From: Variovorax paradoxus
Lineage (GTDB): Bacteria; Pseudomonadota; Gammaproteobacteria; Burkholderiales; Burkholderiaceae_C
Assembly (NCBI RefSeq): GCF_030815855.1
Contig: NZ_JAUSXG010000001.1
Location: 5,332,001-5,396,000 of the forward strand
Length of the DNA stretch: 64,000 nt
Direction: 5' to 3'
Positions 34,621 through 43,481 of this stretch are shown piece after piece. The position numbers and the translations under genes were made by a program. Numbering within the stretch: position 1 is the stretch's first letter; each line of letters opens with the position of its first letter. Under the pieces are notes generated by a model. The model did no database searches. It was given only the letters and a program-made list of their open reading frames with translations, and was not told where the DNA came from.

Positions 34621-34654
34621 CGCTCTTCTGCTGACCGATTGACCAAAAACGGAA

Positions 34655-35425
34655 CTACACGCTCCGTCGAAGAAGGTAGCTGTCCATGATCCAGCCGTGC
34701 TCCTCGCGGGCTGCTGCGCGAAGCGCGGAGATGCGTGGTCCCGTGCTGGCCAGAGGGCCGGCAAGAAGCAATTGGTACGGCATCCCGAGATAGGCGGCCC
34801 AATAGATCTCGATGCCCTCCGGGGGGAGAACCTGGAAAGCGCTGGCACCGTCGAGCAGGACCACGACCGTGTCCAGGCCTGCCGGCCAGCCGCCGGCCCT
34901 CAACCGACGTCCGGTGGTGATCAGCACCGGGGCCCCCAGGGTGTTGAGCGGGATGGCGTGCGCGGCGGTCAGCAACTGAACGCTGCTCAGGCCGGGAATC
35001 ACCTCGACCCGCAGCGCCATGCCGGCCGTTTGCAACCGTTCGGCAATGCGCATGCTGGAGTCGTAGAGGGAGGGGTCTCCCCAGACCAGCAGCGCCACGC
35101 GGCCGCCATGAGGCAGGCAGGTGGCGATCTGCTCCGCCCACACGGCGGCGATGGCCGCGTGCCACTCGTGCACGCCGTCGAGATAGCTGGGCGCGGCGAT
35201 GTCGCGCACAGGCAGATCGAACTCGACCACTCGGGCCTGACCGTTCAGATGCGTGGCGCAGATCGTGCGGCGCAAGTCGGCGAGCTCGGCCTTGTCGGCG
35301 CCCTTGCGTGGAATCAGGATGAGGTCGGCACGGTTCAGTGCACCGATGGCCTGGAGCGTGAGATGCTCGGGATGGCCGGTGCCGATGCCAATCAGCATCA
35401 GCTCGACCGTGGAAACGGCATCCAT
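34655..35425 (-). CDS. cobF: precorrin-6A synthase (deacetylating)
   Basis: 256 aa from ATG 35425. A tetrapyrrole methylase fold with the SAM-binding GIGTGHPEH at the N-terminus, LVWGDPSLYDSS and the GLSS region. CobF methylates C1 and releases acetate in the aerobic cobalamin pathway, and has no anaerobic counterpart of the same type. It is the last gene of the cob operon, 33 bp after cbiM. Confidence 0.92.
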   Translation of the reverse strand: MDAVSTVELMLIGIGTGHPEHLTLQAIGALNRADLILIPRKGADKAELADLRRTICATHLNGQARVVEFDLPVRDIAAPSYLDGVHEWHAAIAAVWAEQIATCLPHGGRVALLVWGDPSLYDSSMRIAERLQTAGMALRVEVIPGLSSVQLLTAAHAIPLNTLGAPVLITTGRRLRAGGWPAGLDTVVVLLDGASAFQVLPPEGIEIYWAAYLGMPYQLLLAGPLASTGPRISALRAAAREEHGWIMDSYLLRRSV

Positions 35426-35458
35426 CGGCGGGCCTGCGGGCAATCGACCGGCGCGTGA

Positions 35459-36145
35459 TCAGGCTGCGTGGTGCAGACGCCGCGTCAGCAGCACCGACCC
35501 GCCCTGTCCTGCCCGCCCGCGCAGTCCCTTGGCTGCCGCCAGCACGGCCAGGTCGACCAGCGGCTCCAGCAGCACGACCGTCATGTAGGCGGCGCCGAAG
35601 CTGCCCACGGCTTGCAGCGTCTCAGCCCCGAAGCCACGGCCGTAGATGGTCCAGAAAGCGACCCAGGTGACGATCCCTCCCTGGAACACCACCGACATCT
35701 TCAGCACATGCACGTAGCCCAGCTCGACATAGGGAAGCCTGGCCGGCAGCACCCGCCTGGCCACCGCCTGCATGGCGAACAGCGCGGCCAGCAAGGTGGT
35801 GACGTTCATGCCGTACTGCGGCAGGTCTTGCGGCTCGAAGAAGAGGCTCTGCAGCGCCAGCCCCGCGGCCAGGCCGATGGCGGTGGGCGCCGCGCCCAGA
35901 ATCAGGAACAGCGACGAGCCCAGGATCAGGTGAACCTCGGACACGCCGACCGGCGCGTGCGGGAACACCTCGAAGAAGACGAAGACCAGCATGGCGGCGA
36001 GCACGCTGCGCAGCAGCAGCGAGCCCGCACCCTCCTCGCGAATGTGGTTCAGGGACAGCTTCACTGCATAGAGCGCGCAGGCGCTCGCCGTGGCATAGGA
36101 CAGCAGGATCTTGCTGCCGTCGACGATTCCGGGTTCCATGTGCAT
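35459..36145 (-). CDS. cbiM: CbiM-type cobalt transport permease
   Basis: 228 aa from ATG 36145 with MHMEPGIVDGSK at the start, the N-terminal metal-binding His/Met loop of CbiM S-components. Six or seven hydrophobic helices follow. It would bind and admit Co2+ for the CobN chelatase. No cbiNQO genes are adjacent, so this is a solitary CbiM that either works alone or uses energising subunits encoded elsewhere. The insertion between cobM and cobF ties metal uptake to the pathway. Confidence 0.85.
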   Translation of the reverse strand: MHMEPGIVDGSKILLSYATASACALYAVKLSLNHIREEGAGSLLLRSVLAAMLVFVFFEVFPHAPVGVSEVHLILGSSLFLILGAAPTAIGLAAGLALQSLFFEPQDLPQYGMNVTTLLAALFAMQAVARRVLPARLPYVELGYVHVLKMSVVFQGGIVTWVAFWTIYGRGFGAETLQAVGSFGAAYMTVVLLEPLVDLAVLAAAKGLRGRAGQGGSVLLTRRLHHAA

Positions 36146-36224
36146 GGCGGGGCTCCGTAGGGTGAGTGCAGTCCGCTGCGCGGAGCTGCAAGGGGGTGGA
36201 TGGGAGGGAACGAGAAATGCGATG

Positions 36225-37007
36225 TCAGGTGGTCGGCGGATTGCCCGGTTCGGCGCGTGTCGGCCGGAACCTTCGATCGTAGTCGCCGGCATAGAGGCGG
36301 CTTTCGGCGAAGCCTTCTGCGGCCAGGGCGGGGCCGACGAGTATCAGCGCGGTGCGTTCCACGCCCTCGCCCATCGTCGCCTCGATGGTGGCCAAGGTCG
36401 CGCGGAAGATCTGCTCGTCCGGCCAGCTTGCGCGATAGACCACGGCAACCGGACATTCGGCGCCATAGAACGGCACCAACTCTGCAACCACCTCGGCCAG
36501 CTTGTGGATGGACAGGTGCAAGGCGAGCGTGGCTCCGGTGGCGGCGAAGCCAGCCAGGGTCTCGCACGAAGGCATGGGCGACGCGCGGCCGGATGTGCGC
36601 GTCAGCACCACCGACTGCGCCAGGCCCGGCAGCGTGAGTTCGGCACCCAGCGCGGCCGCCGCGGCGGCGAACGAGGGCACGCCGGGCGTGACCGTGTAGG
36701 GGATGCCGACGGCCCGCAGACGGCGCAACTGCTCGCCCATCGCCGACCACACGGACAGATCGCCCGAATGCAGCCGCGCCACGTCCTGCCCTGCTGCATG
36801 GGCGGCGACGAATTCGGCGACGATGGCATCGAGATCGAGTGGCGCGGTGTTGACGATGCGTGCACCGGGTGGACAATGCGCCAGGATTTCTTCGGGCACC
36901 AGCGAGCCGGCATAGAGGCAGACAGGGCAGCGGCCGATCAGGTCGCGCCCGCGCAGGGTCAACAGGTCTGGCGCACCGGGGCCGGCGCCTATGAAGTGGA
37001 TGGTCAT
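36225..37007 (-). CDS. cobM: precorrin-4 C11-methyltransferase
   Basis: 260 aa from ATG 37007. Tetrapyrrole methylase motifs: [35 protein letters not shown] and [10 protein letters not shown]. It adds the C11 methyl of precorrin-5. Its ATG overlaps the stop of cobE (ATGA, 37004-37007), so translation is coupled. Confidence 0.95.
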   Translation of the reverse strand: MTIHFIGAGPGAPDLLTLRGRDLIGRCPVCLYAGSLVPEEILAHCPPGARIVNTAPLDLDAIVAEFVAAHAAGQDVARLHSGDLSVWSAMGEQLRRLRAVGIPYTVTPGVPSFAAAAAALGAELTLPGLAQSVVLTRTSGRASPMPSCETLAGFAATGATLALHLSIHKLAEVVAELVPFYGAECPVAVVYRASWPDEQIFRATLATIEATMGEGVERTALILVGPALAAEGFAESRLYAGDYDRRFRPTRAEPGNPPTT

Positions 37008-37420
37008 GGTCGAAACTCCGGTTGTTGTGTTCGCGCGGCGATCGCGCAGGTGGCAAGGCGGTCGGTCGACACCACGCGCGGATGAAGCAACGTTGCACCC
37101 GGACCGGCGTGCAGCAGGGCTGCCGCCAGGGCCGCGGCTTCGGCGGTGCTGCCGCTGCCGCGCAGCGCACGCACCCGGGCGTGGTCGGTCAGGGTGACGG
37201 TGGCGTTCATGCGCGCAGCCTCCACGGCGCACACCGGCACGCCCAGTTCCTCGGCCAGCGCACGCAGGCACGGTGCATCGGTCTTGTCTTGCGCAGCGGC
37301 GAGCAAGGCCATCGACTGCACCGGCACCGCGGGTTGCAAGGCCGCGGCCGCGTGCGCCAATGCGTCGCGCAGCGATGCCAGCGTCGCGCCGCTTCTGAAA
37401 CCGAAACCCGCCACCATCAT
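37004..37420 (-). CDS. cobE: CobE / CbiG C-terminal-domain protein
   Basis: About 138 aa; the start may be ATG 37420 or ATG 37435. The motif [15 protein letters not shown] and later [11 protein letters not shown] and STAEAAAL match the C-terminal domain of CbiG. CobE lacks the N-terminal hydrolase part needed only in the anaerobic route, consistent with CobG/CobF chemistry here. It is thought to bind pathway intermediates. It overlaps both cobL and cobM by about 4 bp. Confidence 0.85.
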   Translation of the reverse strand: MMVAGFGFRSGATLASLRDALAHAAAALQPAVPVQSMALLAAAQDKTDAPCLRALAEELGVPVCAVEAARMNATVTLTDHARVRALRGSGSTAEAAALAAALLHAGPGATLLHPRVVSTDRLATCAIAARTQQPEFRP

Positions 37421-38628
37421 CGCGTCGCACTCCATTGCACGATCGGGTAGGAAGCGCGCCAGGCGCGCCGCGTCCCCAATGGCGCGGCCTCCGCCAGCTC
37501 GATGCGTGTCAGGCTGCCGCCGGCGCGCGCGTGCCAGTCGCTCAGCAGTGCTTCGGATTCCAGTGTCACTGCATGGGCCACCACGCGGCAGCCTTGCGGA
37601 AGCAAGCGCCACAGATGCGACAGCATGGCGTCGCTGAGGCCGCCGCCGATGAAGACAGCATCCGGTGGCGGCAGGCCGGCCAAGGCTTCGGGTGCGCTGC
37701 CTGTCACCAATGCGAGCCGATCGACGCCCAGCCGGTCGGCGTTGGCACGCAGCCGCATCGCGCGTTCGGGGTCGCCCTCGATGGCGACGGCCTCGCACCT
37801 CGGATGCCTCAGCAGCCATTCGATGCCGATCGACCCGGAGCCCGCACCGATGTCCCACAGCCGCTCGCCGGGCCGCGGTGCCAGGGCGCACAACGCCAGC
37901 GCGCGCACCTTCTGCTTCGTGAGCTGGCCGTCGTGCGCAAAGGCGTCGTCCGGCAGGCCCGTGCTGCACGGCATGGCCATGCCCGTTCCGGCCAACTGCA
38001 GGGCCACGGCCACCGGATGCCGCACATCGGCCAGGTCGAAGGCGGACGCAGTGACGTCGCGCCGCCGCTCGTGCGGGCCACCCAGTGCTTCGAGCACGCT
38101 CATCGCGCTGGCGCCGAAATCGTTGTCGACGAGGTAGCGCGCGAGCGCCGTCACTGCCGCACCGTCGCGCAGCAGCAGCAACAGCCGCTCGCCCGTGTGC
38201 AGGTGCGGTCGCAGACGCGCCAGCGGCGCCGCGTGCAGACCCAGGCAGGTCAAGTGCTCCAGCGGCCAACCCAGGCGCGCAGCCGCCAGGCCGAATGTCG
38301 ATGCAGCAGGCAAGGCATGCCATTCGTGCGCGGCCAGATGGCGCGTCACCGAGCTGCCCGCGCCGAACCAGAACGGATCGCCCGAGGCCAGCATCGCCAC
38401 GCGGCGGCCGCGCTGCGCCAGTAGGATCGGGATGCCATCGGCGAACGGCACCGGCCATTCGAGCCGCTCGGCGCGCAGATGTGGCAACAACGCCAGATGC
38501 CGGGCGCTGCCGGCCACCAGTTCGGCCGCATCGAGTGCCGCGCGGCTGGCGGAAGGCAGGCCCTTCCACCCGTCTTCGCCGAGCCCGATGATCGTCAACC
38601 ACGGGGTAACTTCAGTGAATTCAGCCAT
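37417..38628 (-). CDS. cobL: precorrin-6B C5,15-methyltransferase (decarboxylating)
   Basis: 403 aa, a fusion of two units. The N-terminal CbiE-like tetrapyrrole methylase (about 10-200) has [11 protein letters not shown] and [10 protein letters not shown]. The C-terminal CbiT-like Rossmann methylase/decarboxylase (about 210-390) has [16 protein letters not shown] and FIGGG. It carries out C5 and C15 methylation with loss of CO2 from the C12 acetate. Its ATG (38628) shares two bases with the ATG of divergent cobK (38627), a head-to-head overlap with no room for a separate promoter. Confidence 0.93.
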   Translation of the reverse strand: MAEFTEVTPWLTIIGLGEDGWKGLPSASRAALDAAELVAGSARHLALLPHLRAERLEWPVPFADGIPILLAQRGRRVAMLASGDPFWFGAGSSVTRHLAAHEWHALPAASTFGLAAARLGWPLEHLTCLGLHAAPLARLRPHLHTGERLLLLLRDGAAVTALARYLVDNDFGASAMSVLEALGGPHERRRDVTASAFDLADVRHPVAVALQLAGTGMAMPCSTGLPDDAFAHDGQLTKQKVRALALCALAPRPGERLWDIGAGSGSIGIEWLLRHPRCEAVAIEGDPERAMRLRANADRLGVDRLALVTGSAPEALAGLPPPDAVFIGGGLSDAMLSHLWRLLPQGCRVVAHAVTLESEALLSDWHARAGGSLTRIELAEAAPLGTRRAWRASYPIVQWSATR

Positions 38629-39400
38629 GCGCAATGTCCTGGTCCTGGGCGGCACGCTCGAAGCGAGCGCGCTGGCGCGGGCGCTCGCCGAAAGGGGCGA
38701 ACGCGCCGTGCTGTCCTATGCCGGCCGGGTGGCCCAGCCCAAGGCGCAGCCCATCGCCGTGCGCGTGGGTGGCTTCGGCGGCGTGAACGGCCTGGTGCGC
38801 CATCTGCGCGAAGAGCAGGTGACGCACGTCGTGGACGCCACCCATCCCTTCGCTGCGCGCATGAGCGCGAACGCGGTCGCGGCTTGCGCGGAGTGCGGCC
38901 TGCCCTTGCTGGCCTTGACTCGCCCCGGCTGGCAGGCAGGTCCCGGCGACCGCTGGCAGCCCGTGCCCGACCTGCCCGCGGCTGTGGCCGCGCTGAAGGG
39001 GCCACCGCGGCGCGTGATGCTGGCCTTGGGCCGCATGCACTTGTCTGCCTTCGCGGCACAGCCGCAGCACCACTACATCCTGCGGCTGGTCGACCTGCCC
39101 GAGCTGCGGCCGCCCTTGCCGCAACACACGGTCATCGTCTCGCGCGGACCCTTCGACCTGGAAGGCGACATCGCCCTGCTGCGCGCGCAGCGCGTGGACA
39201 TCCTGGTCTGCAAGAACGCCGGCGGCACCGGTGCCGAGGCCAAGCTGCACGCTGCCCGCGAACTCGAACTGCCGATCGTGATGGTGGCGCGGCCACCGCT
39301 GCCCGCGCGGCAGGAAGCGACGCGCGTGGCCGAGGTGCTGCTGTGGCTGGAGGCGGCGCATCATGCGCCCGCCTCGCGCGGCGCCGAGCGCGGCGTGTAG
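38627..39400 (+). CDS. cobK: precorrin-6A reductase
   Basis: 257 aa with VLVLGGTLEASALARAL at the N-terminus, VDATHPFAARMS and VCKNAGGTGAEAK, all typical of CobK/CbiJ. It reduces precorrin-6A with NADPH. It is the only plus-strand gene in the 16-kb minus-strand cob operon. It overlaps cobL at its 5' end (2 bp) and cobJ at its 3' end (40 bp, 39361-39400). No separate promoter or riboswitch is visible in front of it; any promoter must lie inside cobL. Confidence 0.95.
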   Translation: MRNVLVLGGTLEASALARALAERGERAVLSYAGRVAQPKAQPIAVRVGGFGGVNGLVRHLREEQVTHVVDATHPFAARMSANAVAACAECGLPLLALTRPGWQAGPGDRWQPVPDLPAAVAALKGPPRRVMLALGRMHLSAFAAQPQHHYILRLVDLPELRPPLPQHTVIVSRGPFDLEGDIALLRAQRVDILVCKNAGGTGAEAKLHAARELELPIVMVARPPLPARQEATRVAEVLLWLEAAHHAPASRGAERGV

Positions 39401-40155
39401 ACCCAGGGTCCGCCCTCGCGGGCAATGACCCGCGTCAGGCTGGAGCCGACGATGACGACGGTACGCATGTCGGCCATTTCGGGCTCTGCATCTTGCAGTG
39501 CGACCACGCGGATGGTCTCGTCGGGCGTGGACACGGCACGGGCGAAGATCACCGGACGCGCCGGGCTTCCCGCCGCGCCGCAGGCTTCGCGAAGGACGGC
39601 CAGCGTTCGGGCGAAGCCGCTCGGGCGAGACACGGAGCGCGGGTTGTAGAAAGCCATCGCGAAATCGGCCTGCACCGCCAGCCGCAGACGGCGTTCCACC
39701 AGGGTCCAGGGCTTCAGGTTGTCCGACAGGTTGATGGCGCAGAAATCGTGGCCCAGCGGCGCTCCGGCGCGCGCGGCGGCAGCCAGCATCGCGGTGATTC
39801 CGGGCAACACGCGCACGTCCAGCAGGCGCCATGCAGCATCGCCCGCCTCCGCCGCCTCGAACACCGCGGAGGCCATCGCGAACACACCCGGGTCGCCCGA
39901 CGACACCACCACCACGCGCCGGCCTTCGGCGGCCAGGCGCAGCGCGTGGGCGGCGCGTTCCAGCTCGACGCGGTTGTCGCTCGCGTGCAGCCTGAGTCCG
40001 GCGCGCGGCGCCACCCGCGCCACATAGGGGATGTAGCCGACCACGTCGGTGGCATCGGCCAGGGCCGCGCTCACCTCGGGCGTCACGCAGCCATCGGCGC
40101 CCGGGCCGAGTCCGGCGATGACCAGCCAGCCCGCTGCATGCGTCGGCACGCTCAT
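39361..40155 (-). CDS. cobJ: precorrin-3B C17-methyltransferase
   Basis: 264 aa from ATG 40155. Motifs IAGLGPGADGCVTPE, VVSSGDPGVFAMA, LPGITAMLAAAA, DFCAINLSDN and FYNPRS identify CobJ/CbiH. It methylates C17 and drives ring contraction to precorrin-4. The last 40 bp overlap the antisense end of cobK. Confidence 0.95.
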   Translation of the reverse strand: MSVPTHAAGWLVIAGLGPGADGCVTPEVSAALADATDVVGYIPYVARVAPRAGLRLHASDNRVELERAAHALRLAAEGRRVVVVSSGDPGVFAMASAVFEAAEAGDAAWRLLDVRVLPGITAMLAAAARAGAPLGHDFCAINLSDNLKPWTLVERRLRLAVQADFAMAFYNPRSVSRPSGFARTLAVLREACGAAGSPARPVIFARAVSTPDETIRVVALQDAEPEMADMRTVVIVGSSLTRVIAREGGPWVYTPRSAPREAGA

Positions 40156-40213
40156 CAGGCGACCTCCGTGCTGCGCACTGCGGTGCGAGCGCCTTCGGGC
40201 GGCCGGGCGGCGC

Positions 40214-40945
40214 TCATGGCCGCCGTCCTTGCCCATGCACCAGCACGATCGAAAAGTAGGGCGTGACGCGGCCTTCGGCCTCCGCAAGCCGCATTACCTT
40301 CTGACCCGGCATGGTGGCGAACTCGACCAGCCAGGCGTCTTGCAGGCGACCCGCCGCCGTCAATGCACGGCGCACCTTGTCGATGTGGCGACCGATCTTC
40401 ATCACGACCAACGCTTCACTGTCGGCCATGTGGCGGGCGAGCCGCGCTTCGGGCAGCGTGCCCATCAGCACGGTCAACACGTCGTCGCCCCAAGTGATGG
40501 GCTGGCCGGTGGCCGTCCATGCGCCCGACATGCCGGTGATCGCCGGCACCACCTGCACCGGGTGGGTCTCGATCAGCCGGGTGTAGAGGTGCATGAACGA
40601 GCCATAGAAGAACGGATCGCCCTCGCACAGCACGACCACGTCGTGGCCGGCGTCCGACAGCGCCCGCAGCTGCGACGCGCACTCGGCATAGAAGGCGGAC
40701 AGCAGCTGGTTGTAGGCCGGATCGTCCACCGGGATCTCGGTGGTGACGGGGTATTCCATCGCGTGTTCCGTCACCGCTTCGGGCAGCAGATCGTCCACGA
40801 TGCGGCGCGCCTGCCCGGGCCGGCCGGCCTTGCGAAAGTAGGCGACATGGGTCGCGCGCTGCAACAGCCGGTGCGCGCGCACGGTCATCAGGTCCGGGTC
40901 CCCGGGGCCCAGGCCCAGTCCGTACAGGGTGCCGCGCGGGTTCAT
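40214..40945 (-). CDS. cobI: precorrin-2 C20-methyltransferase
   Basis: 243 aa from ATG 40945. GLGLGPGDPDLMTVRA, VLCEGDPFFYGSFM and AITGMSGAWTATG are the CobI/CbiL signatures. It makes precorrin-3A. The ATG overlaps the end of cobH (40942-40945). A 58-bp gap separates it from cobJ. Confidence 0.95.
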   Translation of the reverse strand: MNPRGTLYGLGLGPGDPDLMTVRAHRLLQRATHVAYFRKAGRPGQARRIVDDLLPEAVTEHAMEYPVTTEIPVDDPAYNQLLSAFYAECASQLRALSDAGHDVVVLCEGDPFFYGSFMHLYTRLIETHPVQVVPAITGMSGAWTATGQPITWGDDVLTVLMGTLPEARLARHMADSEALVVMKIGRHIDKVRRALTAAGRLQDAWLVEFATMPGQKVMRLAEAEGRVTPYFSIVLVHGQGRRP

Positions 40946-41568
40946 TCCAGACGACTCCCCAGCGCGTTGATCGCCGCCACCGTGATGGCACTGCCGCCCA
41001 GGCGTCCGGCCACGATGCAACAGGGCGCAGGCTGTTCGGCCCACAGCGCGTCTTTCGATTCCGCCGCGCCGACGAAGCCGACCGGACAACCGATGATCGC
41101 CGCGGGCCGCGGGCAGGCCGGATCCTGCAGCATGTTCAGCAGGTGGAACAAGGCCGTCGGTGCATTGCCGATGGCCACCACGGCGCCCTGCAGCCGAGGT
41201 CGCCACAGTTCCAGCGCGGCGGCAGACCGGGTGGTCGACATGGCCGCGGCCAGACCGGGCACCTCCGGGTCGTGCAAGGTGCACACCACCTCGTTGCCGC
41301 CCGGCATGCGCGAGCGGGTCACGCCTTCGCTGACCATGCGTGCATCGCACAGGATGGGTGCACCGGCCGCCAGCGCCGCCCGCGCCGCGCGGGTGAAGCC
41401 GGGCTGGAAGCGCAACTGCGCTTCCAGCCCGATCAGGCCGGCCGCGTGGATCATGCGCACCGCGACGGGCTCGTCGTCGGCATCGAAGCGCGAGAGATCG
41501 GCCTCGGCCCGGATCATGGCGAAAGAGCGACGGTAGATTTCCGCGCCATCGGTTTCAAAGACGTGCAT
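40942..41568 (-). CDS. cobH: precorrin-8X methylmutase
   Basis: 208 aa from ATG 41568. The active-site His is in VRMIHAAGLI; CDARMVSEGV, GNAPTALFHLL and IIGCPVGFVGAAESK follow. It moves the C11 methyl to C12, forming hydrogenobyrinate. Its start shares a base with the cobG stop codon (TGATG), so translation is coupled. Confidence 0.95.
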   Translation of the reverse strand: MHVFETDGAEIYRRSFAMIRAEADLSRFDADDEPVAVRMIHAAGLIGLEAQLRFQPGFTRAARAALAAGAPILCDARMVSEGVTRSRMPGGNEVVCTLHDPEVPGLAAAMSTTRSAAALELWRPRLQGAVVAIGNAPTALFHLLNMLQDPACPRPAAIIGCPVGFVGAAESKDALWAEQPAPCCIVAGRLGGSAITVAAINALGSRLE

Positions 41569-42779
41569 CAGGGCATTCCGATGAGTGAGCACAAGGCTTC
41601 AGGGGACAGTCGGGTCTGCACGGGCGCGTCCCAGGCGCATCCGCCGCGCACGAGATCGAAGGCGCCGTTGCGGCCCACCAAAGTGGCATCGGCCGGGCGC
41701 GCACGTGCGCAACCCTTGGCGCAGCCGGACACGTGCAGGCTGCGGGGTGCACCGGTGCCGGCCGCTGCCAGCCCCGAAGCAAGTGCACGGGCGACCGCAT
41801 GGGTCGCCACCGTTGCCGAGGCACACGAAGGCGCGCCGGGGCAGGCATCGACGCGCAGCAAGGGATCGCCGGCCACGGTGATGAAAGCCTTCGCATCGCA
41901 CCACCGCCCGCCTTCCAGGACCAGGGCGCGATGCGGCGTCAGGCGCAGCCCCACGGCGCCGCTGTCGCGCAACAGCGTGGCGAGGGCCGCCGCCTCGATC
42001 TGTCCGAAAGGCACGCCGTAAACCGGTCCGAGCGAGGACATGCCGGGTGTGGGCAGCGAGGCCGAGGCGGCCGCGGGTTCGAGCGGCTGCGGGCCGTCGG
42101 CCCAACTGAAGATCTGCTGATGGCGACGCATTCGCCGCGATGCCGGTTCGACCCCGTTGGCCGTCGCCGCAAACCAATCGGCCATCGCCAATGCCGCATC
42201 CACCGCACCGGCGCGGGACACGGGATGTCCGGCCACGGCGCCGTCGGCGCGCACCAGCAGGCCACCCGAGCGGGCCCGCTCGATACGCACGTCGGCCGGG
42301 GCCGCGGCCAGGACCGGCGCCGGCCCCGCATCCACCGCGAACCCGAACTTGGGCGGCAGCGCGGGCAGTTCGTTCAGGCGCGACAACAATTCCGTGGCGA
42401 TGCCTTCGGTGTCATCGCCCGCTTGCCAGCAAGGCGCCACGAGAACCAGCGGCCAGGCTTCTCGCGTGGCGTCCGCATCGGCCAGGCCGAGGGCGCAGAG
42501 TGCATCGATCACCGCGCCATGGGCGTCGGGCGTCACGCCACGCAACTGCAGGTTGGCACGATGGGTCAGGTCGATGAGCCCCGAGCCCAGGCGCCCGGCC
42601 AGCTCGCACAACCCGAGGGCCTGCGCGCTCGTCAAGCGCGCCAGCTGCGGCCGCACCCGCACCAGCAGGCCATCGCCGGATGCCATGGCGCGATGCGCGC
42701 CGGGGCACCAGCCCTTGGCGGCAGGGCGCAGCCGATCGGCGAGCAGCACGGTGGGCGCTGGGTGAGCTGCATGGGACAT
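41568..42779 (-). CDS. cobG: precorrin-3B synthase
   Basis: 403 aa from ATG 42779. A sulfite/nitrite reductase-like protein with two half-domains. The cysteines in DACPGAPSCAS and SGCAKGCAR are those that hold the 4Fe-4S cluster. CobG uses O2 to convert precorrin-3A to precorrin-3B, and its presence defines the aerobic route. It is followed without gap by cobH. Confidence 0.93.
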   Translation of the reverse strand: MSHAAHPAPTVLLADRLRPAAKGWCPGAHRAMASGDGLLVRVRPQLARLTSAQALGLCELAGRLGSGLIDLTHRANLQLRGVTPDAHGAVIDALCALGLADADATREAWPLVLVAPCWQAGDDTEGIATELLSRLNELPALPPKFGFAVDAGPAPVLAAAPADVRIERARSGGLLVRADGAVAGHPVSRAGAVDAALAMADWFAATANGVEPASRRMRRHQQIFSWADGPQPLEPAAASASLPTPGMSSLGPVYGVPFGQIEAAALATLLRDSGAVGLRLTPHRALVLEGGRWCDAKAFITVAGDPLLRVDACPGAPSCASATVATHAVARALASGLAAAGTGAPRSLHVSGCAKGCARARPADATLVGRNGAFDLVRGGCAWDAPVQTRLSPEALCSLIGMP

Positions 42780-42801
42780 GGTTCTACTTTGCTCGTCGGG
42801 G

Positions 42802-43464
42802 TCACTCGGGTCGGCTGGCGAGGCGATGTTCCGCGCCCCAGCGCTGCGCCCAGACGGCGCAGCGGCCGATGGCGCGCGCGGCTTCGTCGAAATCGATGAT
42901 GACGACATGCCGCGGGGCCTCGGGTGCCGCCGGCTGCTCCAGCGTCCGGCCATCGGTCAGCAGCCAGAGCCAGGATTCGGCCGGGCCGTCGCGACGTTCG
43001 GCGCGGCGCAGCAGCTTGTCGGCCTGTGCCAGGGCATGCGCCAGCGGCGTGCCCCCGCCACCGCCCAGCGCTCGAACCTTTTCCCTGCAAGACGCGCGTG
43101 CCCGGCCGGGCGGCAGCCGCAGCTCGACGCCCTGGCCGCCGAAGCTCAGCATGGCCACGCTGTCGCCGGCGCGCGCTGCCTGCTCGATCAGCCAGGTGGC
43201 GTGCCCCTTGGCCAGCGCCAGTCGCCCGCGCTGGCGCATCGAGCCGGAGGTGTCGAGCACGATCAGGTGCAGGCGCGCCGGTTGCACCGAGCGCTGGCTG
43301 TAGCGCAGATGCCCGCCTTGCAAAGGCTGCGGGCCCTTCGCCAGCAGAGTGGGCACCCATGCGATGGCAGCCCGCGAAGGGCCGGCATCCGCATGTGCAG
43401 GCGGCGCCAGCAATGGCTGCCGAACTGGATTCAGCCACCGCAGACCTCCGCGCCCGGCGCGCAT
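42802..43464 (-). CDS. ChlD-like vWA subunit of the cobaltochelatase
   Basis: 220 aa from ATG 43464. Almost the whole protein is a von Willebrand A domain with MIDAS motif VLDTSGSMRQ and GGGGTPLAHAL. The N-terminal AAA+ domain of full-length ChlD/BchD is missing. With the ChlI-like ATPase upstream and CobN it would form the ATP-driven chelatase that inserts Co2+. It replaces the CobT part of the CobNST complex. Confidence 0.82.
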   Translation of the reverse strand: MRAGRGGLRWLNPVRQPLLAPPAHADAGPSRAAIAWVPTLLAKGPQPLQGGHLRYSQRSVQPARLHLIVLDTSGSMRQRGRLALAKGHATWLIEQAARAGDSVAMLSFGGQGVELRLPPGRARASCREKVRALGGGGGTPLAHALAQADKLLRRAERRDGPAESWLWLLTDGRTLEQPAAPEAPRHVVIIDFDEAARAIGRCAVWAQRWGAEHRLASRPE

Positions 43465-43481
43465 GAGGCGGCTGCGGTGGC

